Shown here piece after piece: positions 18,561 to 27,249 of a stretch of 64,000 nucleotides of DNA. Position 1 is the first letter of the stretch; every line of letters starts with the position of its first letter. Source of the stretch: Candidatus Thorarchaeota archaeon. GTDB lineage: Archaea > Asgardarchaeota > Thorarchaeia > Thorarchaeales > Thorarchaeaceae. The translations under genes were made by a program, and so were the position numbers. Under the pieces are notes generated by a model, which had not been told where the DNA came from, ran no database searches, and saw nothing but the letters and a program-made list of their open reading frames with translations. Location: assembly GCA_008080745.1 (NCBI GenBank), contig SHMX01000001.1:1-64000 (forward strand), in the 5' to 3' direction.

Positions 18561-19364
18561 TTCTATTCGGGTAATTTTCCGGGCTAGTTCTTTTATATCA
18601 TCAAGGGAAAGACGTTCAATACCATCCACTCCAACCTCAAATGTAACCCAAATGGGAGTATGCGGTGCTCCCTTTACTTTTGTAACTCTAAACTGTTTTA
18701 TGAGAATGCCCGCTTTCATGAATGCTGGTTCATGTCGAGTATCTATGATAATATCACTTGAATATGCAATCATATCATCATACGCACTGAATTGTTGCAG
18801 ACCAGTATGATACGTCGCCCAAAATGGAACACCATATTCCTTGCAGAATGTAGCACGCCATGCCTTGAGAGCATTTACTGCTTTGAAGGGGTGGGATTGC
18901 AGAAAAAGTTCAGTAATACTATCGGCAAAAACACCACCGATATTAGATTTATTCTCTTGTAAGACGGAATGTATTGCATCACTTATCTCATCAGGTTCCG
19001 TGGGATTTCGAACCAGTGTAGTATGCTCAAATTTTGCCGTTCGGCTAAGAATTCGGTTTGAAAAACAGTCAATTAGGTGAATAGAGTTCTTTTCGAGCAT
19101 GGATTCATAATCCCACCCCAGAGAGCACAGATTTTGTAAGATAGATACTGGAGTGTCTTCAAAACAGATGAAAATTACCTTTTTTCCGGAATCCATCATC
19201 CTATTTGATATCTCATTAAGCAGTACAGATTTGCCACCCCCACCAGGACCTCGAATAACCCCAAACGCGTTGGAGGGAAACCCCTTTGGAACTTCATTGT
19301 CTATTGCCTGAATATTGGTACTGTATAATTCACGTCCCTGTTCAAGGAGGTCTTTCAAGCTCAT
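18546..19364 (-). CDS. RecA/KaiC-like ATPase
   Basis: A 272-aa single-domain RecA-fold ATPase. Walker A is GPGGGGKS (39-46). A strand (KKVIFICFEDTP) typical of KaiC/GvpD-type proteins follows. The Walker B region is around GGVFADSITELF (about 150), and the last part has RVTKVKGAPHTP, as in KaiC-like C-terminal strands. Many archaea have single-domain KaiC-like proteins of unknown role in signalling or motility. No kinase-specific second domain is present. A GAGGG site precedes ATG 19364, with TATTAAA near 19392 as a likely TATA box. Convergent with XPB. Confidence 0.8.
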   Translation of the reverse strand: MSLKDLLEQGRELYSTNIQAIDNEVPKGFPSNAFGVIRGPGGGGKSVLLNEISNRMMDSGKKVIFICFEDTPVSILQNLCSLGWDYESMLEKNSIHLIDCFSNRILSRTAKFEHTTLVRNPTEPDEISDAIHSVLQENKSNIGGVFADSITELFLQSHPFKAVNALKAWRATFCKEYGVPFWATYHTGLQQFSAYDDMIAYSSDIIIDTRHEPAFMKAGILIKQFRVTKVKGAPHTPIWVTFEVGVDGIERLSLDDIKELARKITRIESPES

Positions 19365-19456
19365 TGATAAATTCCCTCACTAATTCAAAAGTATTAAACC
19401 CTAGATTCTTCATAAGACTTGTTGGGTTGCAAGTAGTTGCAGAAAACGTGGACATT

Positions 19457-19600
19457 GTTGGACAGAATCTGATATGTGTGTATATAGGTGGATTCAGAAT
19501 GAATGTCTGGTCGAAAGACATACCATCGCTGACCGCGAAAAAGTCTCATCCAGTACCGTTACCTGGGAGGACAACGCTTTGATGTACAAGTTTGTCCAAC
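19457..19600. other. Unexplained stretch bounded by an inverted repeat
   Basis: GTTGGACA (19457-19464) and TGTCCAAC (19593-19600) are perfect 8-bp complements. Shorter stems lie inside (GAATC/GATTC, GTCT/AGAC, CGTT/AACG). A + strand frame of 98 codons (19286-19582) is also open here but begins inside the neighbouring gene. It could be a structured RNA or a leftover gene; I cannot decide. Confidence 0.25.
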
Positions 19601-20571
19601 TAACAATGGACGATTTTAGTACGAGTATCAAATTGTTGAAATTTCATCAAAAGGTAACTTTCAAGAGATTTGACGATCTCAGGTGTCATGAGGGGTTTAA
19701 TAACGATTCCACAGTGGATGTCTACTAATCGAGTGAGTGTCCAAGTGATTAAAGATAAGAGGGCCAATGGAATCAGTTTTTCCAATTCTTTTTGTTGTAT
19801 TTCATCAAGGCCAGGAAAGGTACTATAATCCGCGATTGGTCCGTCTCCCTGAGAGTACATATATGCCAAGTCATAAAGAGGGTTACCTCTGCAGATATCA
19901 CCAACATCTAGCAGCTGGACATTGGATTCAATAAAGACAATATTACCTTCATGTAAATCAGAGTGCATAACAAGTCTGTTCCACTTGGGATAGTCTCCTA
20001 ATTCCCCTAAGAACTCCAGTATTGCTTTTTGATATCTCGAAATATACCCTCTCAAATGTGTTGGTATAGTTCCGATGTTTTCGATTGATTTTTCAAACTG
20101 GTCAAAAAGATGGAGAAGGTAATCTGAAGCTCTTGGAAATTCAGCTAAATCTTCGATAGTAACATTAGAAAAACGATTAAGTGAGTTCTTCAGAGTCCTC
20201 AGGGATTGCTTGGGAATAGAATCAACCCTCTTGTATATTCTTCCCTCCACATATTTTCTAATGAAGAAAGGTGTTCCGAATCTGTCCTTTAGTACCCCGT
20301 ATTCTATTGGGTCAGGAGAAAGATTTTCTCTATATAATGCTAGGGAATGGATGTATTCATCTTCATAGGGATTAGTTTCGAAAAAATTTTGCAGAACAGG
20401 GAGTTTAATTATTACTTGATAAGATGATGTGAAACCATGTAAGTTGATATTAGACCAGCCTCCTACCGGATGAGATTTGATAGATTCCAAAGAAATTTCT
20501 TTTTCGGTAGATTCGTTTAGTAATAATAGGAGCTCGTCCATATTATGTCCATGATATTCTATACCATTCAT
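19600..20571 (-). CDS. Aminoglycoside phosphotransferase (APH)-fold kinase
   Basis: About 323 aa from ATG 20571 (a TTG at 20577 is possible). The catalytic loop MHSDLHEGN (about 202) and metal-binding VQLLDVGD (about 225) define the APH/choline-kinase fold. The N-lobe has a SSYQVIIKLPV strand with the ATP lysine. Such proteins phosphorylate small hydroxyl metabolites, and the substrate is not readable here; antibiotic resistance should not be assumed. The gene is divergent from a DUF2240-like gene across about 58 bases. Confidence 0.8.
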   Translation of the reverse strand: MNGIEYHGHNMDELLLLLNESTEKEISLESIKSHPVGGWSNINLHGFTSSYQVIIKLPVLQNFFETNPYEDEYIHSLALYRENLSPDPIEYGVLKDRFGTPFFIRKYVEGRIYKRVDSIPKQSLRTLKNSLNRFSNVTIEDLAEFPRASDYLLHLFDQFEKSIENIGTIPTHLRGYISRYQKAILEFLGELGDYPKWNRLVMHSDLHEGNIVFIESNVQLLDVGDICRGNPLYDLAYMYSQGDGPIADYSTFPGLDEIQQKELEKLIPLALLSLITWTLTRLVDIHCGIVIKPLMTPEIVKSLESYLLMKFQQFDTRTKIVHC

Positions 20572-20629
20572 TCTCAAACAAGGATAAATTTTCCTAAACT
20601 ACTTAAAGACTAGCCAATTGAACAATGAT

Positions 20630-20917
20630 ATGAACGGACGAAACATTCTATTAATTTTAGTACATCTTTTCAGAAAAAGGGGAAAAGAGGTCAATGTTAA
20701 CGAGGCAGTAGAGTACCTCTCGTTCAGATGGAGATATGGTACTCCTAGCAATATTAGAAGACTTCTTTCATTAGCGCTTGAAAAAGATATGATTTCAAGA
20801 GAGGGAAACATTATTTCCGCCAAATTTGACTTTAATATACAGCATCTTTCTCCAAATCAAACTGCAGTTTTTCGGGATAAGGTGATGATAACCAGTACAA
20901 CGGAAGAGATGCGCTAA
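20630..20917 (+). CDS. DUF2240-like small protein
   Basis: About 95 aa from ATG 20630 (a TTG at 20618 is possible). The order of elements recalls archaeal DUF2240. A helical start is followed by a WRYGTPSNIRRLLSLALEKD helix pair, then MISREGNIISAKFDFN (the 'L.P.FD' position), then a tail. No known function; the fold is probably winged-helix-like. It is shorter than typical DUF2240 proteins. The 3' end overlaps the convergent RFC-like gene by 4 bases. Confidence 0.5.
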   Translation: MNGRNILLILVHLFRKRGKEVNVNEAVEYLSFRWRYGTPSNIRRLLSLALEKDMISREGNIISAKFDFNIQHLSPNQTAVFRDKVMITSTTEEMR

Positions 20918-22029
20918 GACTCAATTTCTTGAGCAATCTTTGTAAATGATGCTAAACAAGCTGAAAGATGGATAAAGGGATTCTTTCCCTGAGTGATTCG
21001 TGAGTCGATTTCTGCAAGTCGCTCAATCAATTTGGTTAACACTAGATGTGAGAGGGGGCGACTAAGAAGATCATCCCTCATCTCCGAAACAACTTCATCG
21101 GTTGTATACTGCTCTAATCCAAGTAATTCCATCATAATCTTTCGAGCTTTTTCGTGTTGTCCATCGAAAGCAAGCGAAACCATTTGATGCACACGTTTCT
21201 GTAAATGGGTTTCGGATGCAGCATAAACTGCATCTTCATCCACACTGTTATTGCTAGCAGCGGCAATTTGTAAAATATGAAGTGCACGTCTGAGGTTTCC
21301 TTGAACGTTTCGAATGATAGCTTTGATTGCGAGTTGAGTTATATCTACGTTCTCCTTTTTTGCCACGGATTTGATTAGTTGTTCCGTATATTCGACAGAA
21401 GCAGAGGGAAAATGCAAAACCACACATCGAGAAATTATGGCAGGAGACCAACCAGCCAGGGTAGGTGTAATGAGTATAAAACGACAAACCTCATTGTAAA
21501 TCTCCATCGTTCTTCGAAGAGCTTGCTGCATACTGTAACTCAATGCATCGGCTTCATCGAGAACAAGAATCTTTACCTTTGCATCAGAAACAGTATAGGT
21601 AGAAGCAAAGAAACGAATTGCTTCTTGCAAGAGTTGCCGTCGTGAAGGGCTCCTAGAGATTCCCCTCGTTTTAAGAGATGCTTTCGCCTGACGATAGATT
21701 ACAGACATATATTCATCAAGAGGGGTTCTATCACTTCGGTCAAGCTTTGCTAGTGCTTTAACATCTCGTTTTGCATGGGAGAGGCTATAATTTACAATCT
21801 CTCGAATATTGAGATGCATATAGTTGGAGCTTAAATCATCACCAAGAAATGCACGGGCAAAAACCTCCGAGGCTGCAGTCTTACCAGTTCCCTCGGGTCC
21901 ATAGAGAATGATATTTGGGCATATAGATGCTTTTGAGAAATCTTTGAGATGGCCTAGAGCAGATTCAGGTCCAAAGAAATCATCCCATTTCTTCGGCCGA
22001 TATTTTATACTCCAAAGAACTGGTTCCAC
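20914..22029 (-). CDS. Replication factor C small-subunit-like clamp loader ATPase (divergent paralogue)
   Basis: A 371-aa AAA+ protein starting at GTG 22029 with AGGTG six bases upstream. The N-terminus WSIKYRPKKWDDFFGPE is the RFC box. Walker A is GPEGTGKT (44-51), Walker B ILVLDEAD (154-161), and the arginine finger is ISRC (199-202). Sensor 2 is GNLRRALHIL, and a helical collar domain follows. Compared with canonical RFC small subunits, the stretch between Walker A and B is about 40 residues longer. The usual ELNASDERG there is replaced by MHLNIREIVNYS. It is therefore a paralogue, possibly a subunit of an alternative clamp-loader complex (inference). Confidence 0.85.
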   Translation of the reverse strand: MEPVLWSIKYRPKKWDDFFGPESALGHLKDFSKASICPNIILYGPEGTGKTAASEVFARAFLGDDLSSNYMHLNIREIVNYSLSHAKRDVKALAKLDRSDRTPLDEYMSVIYRQAKASLKTRGISRSPSRRQLLQEAIRFFASTYTVSDAKVKILVLDEADALSYSMQQALRRTMEIYNEVCRFILITPTLAGWSPAIISRCVVLHFPSASVEYTEQLIKSVAKKENVDITQLAIKAIIRNVQGNLRRALHILQIAAASNNSVDEDAVYAASETHLQKRVHQMVSLAFDGQHEKARKIMMELLGLEQYTTDEVVSEMRDDLLSRPLSHLVLTKLIERLAEIDSRITQGKNPFIHLSACLASFTKIAQEIES

Positions 22030-22119
22030 ATACTACACCTAGATTTTGTGAAGGATGGAACATTATAACCTTGTTCGTTTCTGACAAGCCTAAAAATCGC
22101 GACCGCAAACGTAAATCTC

Positions 22120-22127
22120 TTAAATAA
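22120..22127 (+). promoter_or_regulatory. TATA box
   Basis: TTAAATAA lies about 55 bases before the preferred ATG 22182 of the XPB-N-domain protein; transcription would start near 22150. Confidence 0.4.
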
Positions 22128-22181
22128 CAAATCTCAGGGGCCTTGTTTGCAAATTGCACTGTTGGGAGACCTGTACCCGAA

Positions 22182-23897
22182 ATGACAGATTCACTTGAAA
22201 AAGACCTCGAACACATGTTTAGAGAAGACCTGATGGTAGCATGTCAATATTGGGGAATAGAACTTAGTGGAACCAAGTCTGGAACCCAATTAACCGAACT
22301 ATTAGCGGAAAGAATGAGGAACAAAGAAGCCAGATTACGGATTTTCGCAACATTCAATCAATTAGAATATGACCTCTTAGGAATGTTAGCTCTAAATGGA
22401 GGCGCTATGAGTTATGACCGCTTAAAACCATATAGAAAGATCTATAGCTATGGTCAGTTGAATCAAACCGAGAGAGACCTCCGAAAAAAGGGTATTATCA
22501 TTAGAAGAATGATGTCCCGGCTTACTGAATACGGAAGAGAAGTAGCCGAATTCAAAATTATAGATTTCTTCATACCACATCTAAAGAAGTACTTCTCACA
22601 AAAACCGGAACACGACTCCGAAAAACCAAAACATGTCAGAGATATGACAAACGAAAGGGATTCACTACTGATTGATATCCTGTTACTCGCATCATATTTG
22701 GAAAAACATGAAGTCCATATGACGACAAGTTGGGAATTTCCGAAAAGAGAGATTGAACATATCAAAGAACCGATGTCTGATCCCAGTGAGGAGCGGTTCG
22801 AAACTGTGCAGAAGATTGCAAGAAAGGCAGGGGCATATCAGATTGTTGATGAGGATCGATTAATTCCTGGGAATATCTTGTCTTTGTTTGGTGGATATCA
22901 AGAAGAGGTTACTAAGAAATTATTACTATCAGCATTAGGCCGCACACGAGCAATTTGGGCAACACCAGACCAACCAACAGAATACACGTTGAATCTTGTT
23001 ATCTGTCGGCTTAGAGAGAGTAAAAAAGATGAATGGATTCAGGTAGATGAGATGAAGGGCTGGATTCGAAGTGAACTCTTTCAAGATAATCAACCACTGA
23101 AATGGATTCAAGTTGATGAAGATAGAGTAGCCATAGCACTTGAAACCCCCATCTTGCTTGGATTAGTCGAGGCAGCATACAAGAGAAAGAAGCTCATTGC
23201 AGTCAAATTGACGGATATAGGAGAAGAAGTCTTAGCAAAGAAGAAGTCAAAAAGGATTCGAGGACGTGATACCTTCATAGTTCAACCAAACTTCGAGTTA
23301 ACAGTATTCACAACGGAGATGGACTATAGTAAACTCTACAAGCTCATGCTTCTGACAGAGCCCGTAAAAACAGACGTAGTAAGTACTTTCCGTATAACTG
23401 ACCAATCCATTTTCCAAGCAATTGAAGCGGGCATGCGGGAGAATGAGATTATTGAATTTCTTGAAGAAGAGAGTAGTAAACCAGTTCCGGGCAATGTTAC
23501 ACGATCTATCAAGGACTGGACCTCACAAACCACTTTTGCAAAAATTTCGGAGGTCACTATCTTTGAAACAGAGAACGAGAGAGAGCTCGAAGATTTACTC
23601 CTATTGAAAGACTTTAGTAAATATGTTGTCAGAAAAATAGGCCCAACTGTAGTAATTGTAACAGGAGACATGGAAGAACTAAGCGAAACCATGAAGGAAC
23701 ACAAATGTAAGATAAAAATTGCAGGAAAAGAAGAGCATCAGGCACCTAAAATTGAGGGTACTGGAATAGCAGAAAAAATTCTCCTATATGGAGATTCAAC
23801 AGATACAACGGTTCCTGAAGCGTGTCTAGGTTGTCCCGCGGTTAATTCCTGTAACCGAGTACTTCGTAGACGTACTGAAGAGAAAAGGAAACAATAG
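22182..23897 (+). CDS. XPB/Ssl2 N-terminal-domain protein, possible p52/Tfb2-like partner of XPB
   Basis: 571 aa from ATG 22182. The N-terminal half is helical with winged-helix-like segments (LEYDLLGMLALNGGAMSYDR). Residues about 355-480 match the domain found at the N-terminus of XPB and called Helicase_C_3 in Pfam. They run GRDTFIVQPNFELTVF, then TDQSIFQAIEAGMRENEIIE, then KPVPGNVTRSIKDW. XPB in this window has the same order (PLIVQSDKSVLL, TPLSLWNAAAMGM, YPIPGNISREI). There are no helicase motifs. The end has a cysteine cluster (CLGCPAVNSC) that could bind a metal. In eukaryotes p52/Tfb2 anchors XPB within TFIIH, so a partner role is plausible but inferred. Confidence 0.65.
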   Translation: MTDSLEKDLEHMFREDLMVACQYWGIELSGTKSGTQLTELLAERMRNKEARLRIFATFNQLEYDLLGMLALNGGAMSYDRLKPYRKIYSYGQLNQTERDLRKKGIIIRRMMSRLTEYGREVAEFKIIDFFIPHLKKYFSQKPEHDSEKPKHVRDMTNERDSLLIDILLLASYLEKHEVHMTTSWEFPKREIEHIKEPMSDPSEERFETVQKIARKAGAYQIVDEDRLIPGNILSLFGGYQEEVTKKLLLSALGRTRAIWATPDQPTEYTLNLVICRLRESKKDEWIQVDEMKGWIRSELFQDNQPLKWIQVDEDRVAIALETPILLGLVEAAYKRKKLIAVKLTDIGEEVLAKKKSKRIRGRDTFIVQPNFELTVFTTEMDYSKLYKLMLLTEPVKTDVVSTFRITDQSIFQAIEAGMRENEIIEFLEEESSKPVPGNVTRSIKDWTSQTTFAKISEVTIFETENERELEDLLLLKDFSKYVVRKIGPTVVIVTGDMEELSETMKEHKCKIKIAGKEEHQAPKIEGTGIAEKILLYGDSTDTTVPEACLGCPAVNSCNRVLRRRTEEKRKQ

Positions 23898-23968
23898 GAT
23901 ATTGCAAGAGGGATATGCTTAAAGGTTCGATTCAATGCTCTTCGCCTGTCAAAGGCAGGTTTAATGTC

Positions 23969-24802
23969 ATGTCGGAGGAAACTAATGAACCAGGAATGGT
24001 CATGAAATTCATCCAAGATTATCGGTTTAAGATGCTTATTCCCGAGCTATTGGTTGTATTCGGCGTTTGGTACCTATTACCGGAATCACTCTACTCGAAT
24101 GTTTATGAATTTCTTGGCCCATTGATGTATATATGTCAGCCATTATTCTTCATGCCCACAGGTTGGCTGGTATTCCTAACTGCATTCACACTTCATGGGA
24201 TATATCCATTGGATAATTATCACGAAGGAAAGATTCCAGATCTTCCCAGAGCAGCTGTTATTATGATTGGAATCTCATTTCTATTTCTTCCCGTCCTAGT
24301 ATTCTTCCAAATGATTGGATACTATATGACAGAGATGACAGAATTCATATCAAGAAATCCATTCTGGGAAAGAGTAGAGAGTCTTGGAGACTTGCTCTTC
24401 TATGCAGGTCCTATGTTCTTTGCAGGTTTACAGATGTGGCTTCTTATCCCAGTATTTTTCCTAAGTCAAAGCATTGATGGAATTCATAAAATTGCACATC
24501 ATGAAACTTCTAACGAGAAGATCACCTGGATATTCTACTTTCTCTTTCCAGTGGTAATTCCAATATTCTTCAGTCCCATTGAGATATTGGCAATGGCGGC
24601 TCTATCAATCCCTGCATTTGCATTCTATTCGTATATTAGGCCATATTACACCTATGTTACTGCAATCCATACTCTAACCTTTGCAGTACTTGTAGTTGTA
24701 GCATTTATTCTAGGACCTAATCTTCCATTGATAGAAATATGGATGCCTGGATTTAGACCAGAACTACCAGCAAGGGATCTTCCCATGTGGATACAATGGT
24801 AA
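23969..24802 (+). CDS. Polytopic membrane protein of unknown function
   Basis: About 277 aa from ATG 23969; an in-frame ATG at 23915 would add 18 basic residues. I see about seven hydrophobic segments, for example LLVVFGVWYLLPESLY, FLFLPVLVFFQMIGYYM, FYFLFPVVIPIFF and TFAVLVVVAFILG. There is no signal peptide or recognisable transporter motif. It follows the XPB-N-domain gene by about 70 bases and could be co-transcribed. A strong hairpin follows the stop. I do not recognise the family. Confidence 0.6.
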   Translation: MSEETNEPGMVMKFIQDYRFKMLIPELLVVFGVWYLLPESLYSNVYEFLGPLMYICQPLFFMPTGWLVFLTAFTLHGIYPLDNYHEGKIPDLPRAAVIMIGISFLFLPVLVFFQMIGYYMTEMTEFISRNPFWERVESLGDLLFYAGPMFFAGLQMWLLIPVFFLSQSIDGIHKIAHHETSNEKITWIFYFLFPVVIPIFFSPIEILAMAALSIPAFAFYSYIRPYYTYVTAIHTLTFAVLVVVAFILGPNLPLIEIWMPGFRPELPARDLPMWIQW

Positions 24803-24841
24803 CCAATGGATGGGGATAACCCCCATCCCTGTTACTCTTTT
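24799..24841 (+). terminator. Bidirectional stem-loop terminator
   Basis: GGATGGGG (24808-24815) and CCCCATCC (24821-24828) pair over five bases, flanked by GTAAC/GTTAC that extend the stem. A T-rich run follows. It lies between two convergent genes. Confidence 0.75.
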
Positions 24842-24857
24842 TATTCTAAAAACAGGT

Positions 24858-25160
24858 TTATTCTGCATGAGTGGGTTTTCTATCAGCCACTTCTTCATCT
24901 TCCTCACGGAGCTTGTGCTGGAATGGACGTCCTTGTCCATAAATAGCTGGGTCCTCATTCTTAGTCTTTGATATGATTACTAAGAACCCAATAAACTGCA
25001 CCGTAACTGAAGCTAATCCAATAACAACAACATCATAGAAGTATTCGTGTTCTATGAAACCAGTCGGCTTCAAAATGCCGATGAGTGGATAGAAAATCAT
25101 CTGAATGATAATTCCAACAAGTAGCATCAAGACCCATTTGTTAGTCCAATTAGACGCCAT
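24858..25160 (-). CDS. Small membrane protein with two helices
   Basis: 100 aa from ATG 25160, with GGTGA about 8 bases upstream (GTG 25172 is an alternative). Two hydrophobic helices (WVLMLLVGIIIQMIFYPLIG and VVVIGLASVTVQFIGFLVII) are followed by a charged tail (KLREEDEEVADRKPTHAE). No known family. It is the nearest - strand gene downstream of the three tandem membrane proteins and may belong to the same transcript. Confidence 0.6.
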   Translation of the reverse strand: MASNWTNKWVLMLLVGIIIQMIFYPLIGILKPTGFIEHEYFYDVVVIGLASVTVQFIGFLVIISKTKNEDPAIYGQGRPFQHKLREEDEEVADRKPTHAE

Positions 25161-25254
25161 GATTATTTTCACCCTGATTAAAGGGGTATCTAATGGCGGA
25201 GTATCTATCCAACAATTAAAGGTGTCTGTTCTCCACTAATTAGATTAAGGAAAT

Positions 25255-26229
25255 TTACTGATTCCTGTGTTCATAGTTGTCTCGGAGTAATCTTTCAAGT
25301 AGTATAGCAAGCTCCTTGAAGTCAGATTTGGATATGTTAGGAACCGAGCTTGATCGTTTAGGTATGTCAAATCTAGCCACGAATACTGCAACTTCATCGT
25401 CCATCTGGGTTTCAATCATAGCTGGATATCTAGTTCTTAGTTCGTAGGGATATGTTTCCTCACTAACTTCGCTTCCTTTATAGACAGTACCCACAAGATA
25501 GGGATAAGCAAATCCTGAGTGTGAAACTTGAACTCTAATCGTCACAGTTTCTGGTAAATCAGTTAGATGTGCCTTTGCTTCTGCTGAGAGTATGGTTTTA
25601 GTATCGCCTCTAATACCGTATTCTAATTCCACACCAGCATTGATCCCAGGAACCTGCGAGAGAGCATACGCATATTCAACCTCATCATCATTGAATGGGT
25701 CCTTGAAAAATTCCTCTCCATCAATAGACACACTTTTGAATCCAGATATGAATCCAGCAAGCGCAACAAGAATATATTCTATAAGGAGAACAAACACCGT
25801 ATCATAAAGGGGATCAAATAGGGGTAGAATCAATTCGGTATAGAATAATCCAAAGAAACCAAATAAGAGAACAATAACGGGAGTAATACAGCAGCAAGTG
25901 CCACAATAACTGTCACTTGTATCGGTTAGATGTCCATAGGCATCTTTGTATTCCTCTTCAATCTCCCATAACTCCTTGAAAGTCACCCATTTCTTCTTGG
26001 ACTCCCAAGATCCAGGTGTGTAATCTATACCACGCTTTGAAAGAGCACCCAATCCAATAGAAAGCATCACAACCCCCATAGGTGCAAACAGGTAAATTAT
26101 AAGCTGGGTTAAAAGATCGGGAATAGTTATTCGAACATAGATGACTGCTGCAATGATGATGCCTATGACGACTAAGGATATTCTAGTGACCCAGTGATGC
26201 TTAGTATAATCAATTACTTCATCTGTCAC
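25255..26229 (-). CDS. Membrane protein A of a three-gene tandem set
   Basis: 324 aa starting at GTG 26229, with AGGTGA four bases upstream. Two helix hairpins (about 14-62 and 112-168) are separated by a charged linker (SWESKKKWVTFKELWEIEEE). A soluble, mostly beta C-terminal domain follows (about 175-300), ending in an amphipathic helix (ELAILLERLLRD). The start of the third helix carries a cysteine cluster, CGTCCC, absent from the other two proteins. The 2+2 helix plus C-domain layout is shared with the next two genes. Function unknown. Confidence 0.6.
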   Translation of the reverse strand: MTDEVIDYTKHHWVTRISLVVIGIIIAAVIYVRITIPDLLTQLIIYLFAPMGVVMLSIGLGALSKRGIDYTPGSWESKKKWVTFKELWEIEEEYKDAYGHLTDTSDSYCGTCCCITPVIVLLFGFFGLFYTELILPLFDPLYDTVFVLLIEYILVALAGFISGFKSVSIDGEEFFKDPFNDDEVEYAYALSQVPGINAGVELEYGIRGDTKTILSAEAKAHLTDLPETVTIRVQVSHSGFAYPYLVGTVYKGSEVSEETYPYELRTRYPAMIETQMDDEVAVFVARFDIPKRSSSVPNISKSDFKELAILLERLLRDNYEHRNQ

Positions 26230-26295
26230 GCAATCACCTTCATGATTACTCTGTTGGGATTGATATAAGATAAGCTCACCGGATGACTAAAGGTA

Positions 26296-27207
26296 TTAAC
26301 CCGTATCCTTTATGAAATCAATAGAGAGTTCTGCCAGAACTTCATCAATTAACTCATTGCTTCCTCTGATACTAACATAGATTTTTATAATTTCAATAAC
26401 CAGATGCTGTACGGTTTCTGGGGATATATTGGATTCTAGTGGAGCTATAGTTGGTGCTTCTTCGAAATTTAGTTCAGAGTTGATACGTAACACTTGCCCG
26501 GATTGGTCTAACTCTGCAACAAGACAAGCAGCACTTTCTAAACTATCAATACGTCCTATTACTTTCAAGTCTTCCATGACATAGTAGTCTCCGTATCGAC
26601 CTATATCGAGTCTTACACCCGTCCAAGATAAGCTTGGAGTCGAAATGAATAGAGATACAGCATCTCGTAGTTTTCTAGCAGGTGTGTAGGGAAATTCCGA
26701 ACTAATTGGAGCAGGAACAAACGACCTGAGGAAAACTGACAAGGACACTCCATACATTATCATCGAGAAGCCAAATACAAATGGAGCGAATTGTAGTGTC
26801 AATATCGGACCGAATGCCATCAGAAATGGAACGAATAGTGTAATGAGGGCCGCAGCTATTGAGATGGATAACCAGAGATAGTCAACAGTTTGAATTATGC
26901 CAGAGTATACTTTGGCATATTCATATGCCATGGACTTGTATTCTGAATACGCTACTTCTCTTTTTTTAAAATCCCATTCAACATCTAATAATTCGATTTT
27001 ATTTTTCTCCGCCCACACGATTACAAATACCATAGGAATCAATATCAGAATAAGACCAGACGCAGGAATAATCCAGTTAATAAAAATTAGATCTAGTAAT
27101 ACATACTGAGCGATATATGCTGAGAGAAAAGACCAGATTACGATGGAAGATAATAAAATCAGATTATAAAAGATCGATGAAGGTAATATTAGAGGTGAAT
27201 CTTCCAT
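26296..27207 (-). CDS. Membrane protein B of a three-gene tandem set
   Basis: 303 aa. Same layout as its neighbours: helices at about 12-35, 42-65, 108-132 and 136-160. A charged linker sits between the pairs (EWDFKKREVAYSEYKSMAYE). The soluble beta-rich C-terminal part runs from about 175 and ends in a helix (HLVIEIIKIYVSIRG). No catalytic motif is seen. Spacing of 42 and 66 bases to its neighbours suggests an operon transcribed C-B-A. Confidence 0.6.
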   Translation of the reverse strand: MEDSPLILPSSIFYNLILLSSIVIWSFLSAYIAQYVLLDLIFINWIIPASGLILILIPMVFVIVWAEKNKIELLDVEWDFKKREVAYSEYKSMAYEYAKVYSGIIQTVDYLWLSISIAAALITLFVPFLMAFGPILTLQFAPFVFGFSMIMYGVSLSVFLRSFVPAPISSEFPYTPARKLRDAVSLFISTPSLSWTGVRLDIGRYGDYYVMEDLKVIGRIDSLESAACLVAELDQSGQVLRINSELNFEEAPTIAPLESNISPETVQHLVIEIIKIYVSIRGSNELIDEVLAELSIDFIKDTG

Positions 27208-27249
27208 AATGTACCACTCTTATGCATATCTACACCGATATACAAATGT

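Noticed and set aside
19474-19728. 84-codon + strand frame
   Set aside because: Most of it is antisense to the APH-fold kinase, and it lacks a ribosome binding site and recognisable sequence.
19600-20571. APH-fold kinase as an antibiotic-resistance gene
   Set aside because: Only the general kinase motifs are visible and there is no mobile-element or resistance context.
21254-21487. 77-codon frame inside the RFC-like gene
   Set aside because: A frame-shifted shadow on the same strand within conserved AAA+ coding sequence.
23925-23945. T-loop-like GGTTCGATTC suggesting a tRNA
   Set aside because: The flanking bases do not form a T stem, and no anticodon or acceptor arms can be drawn around it.
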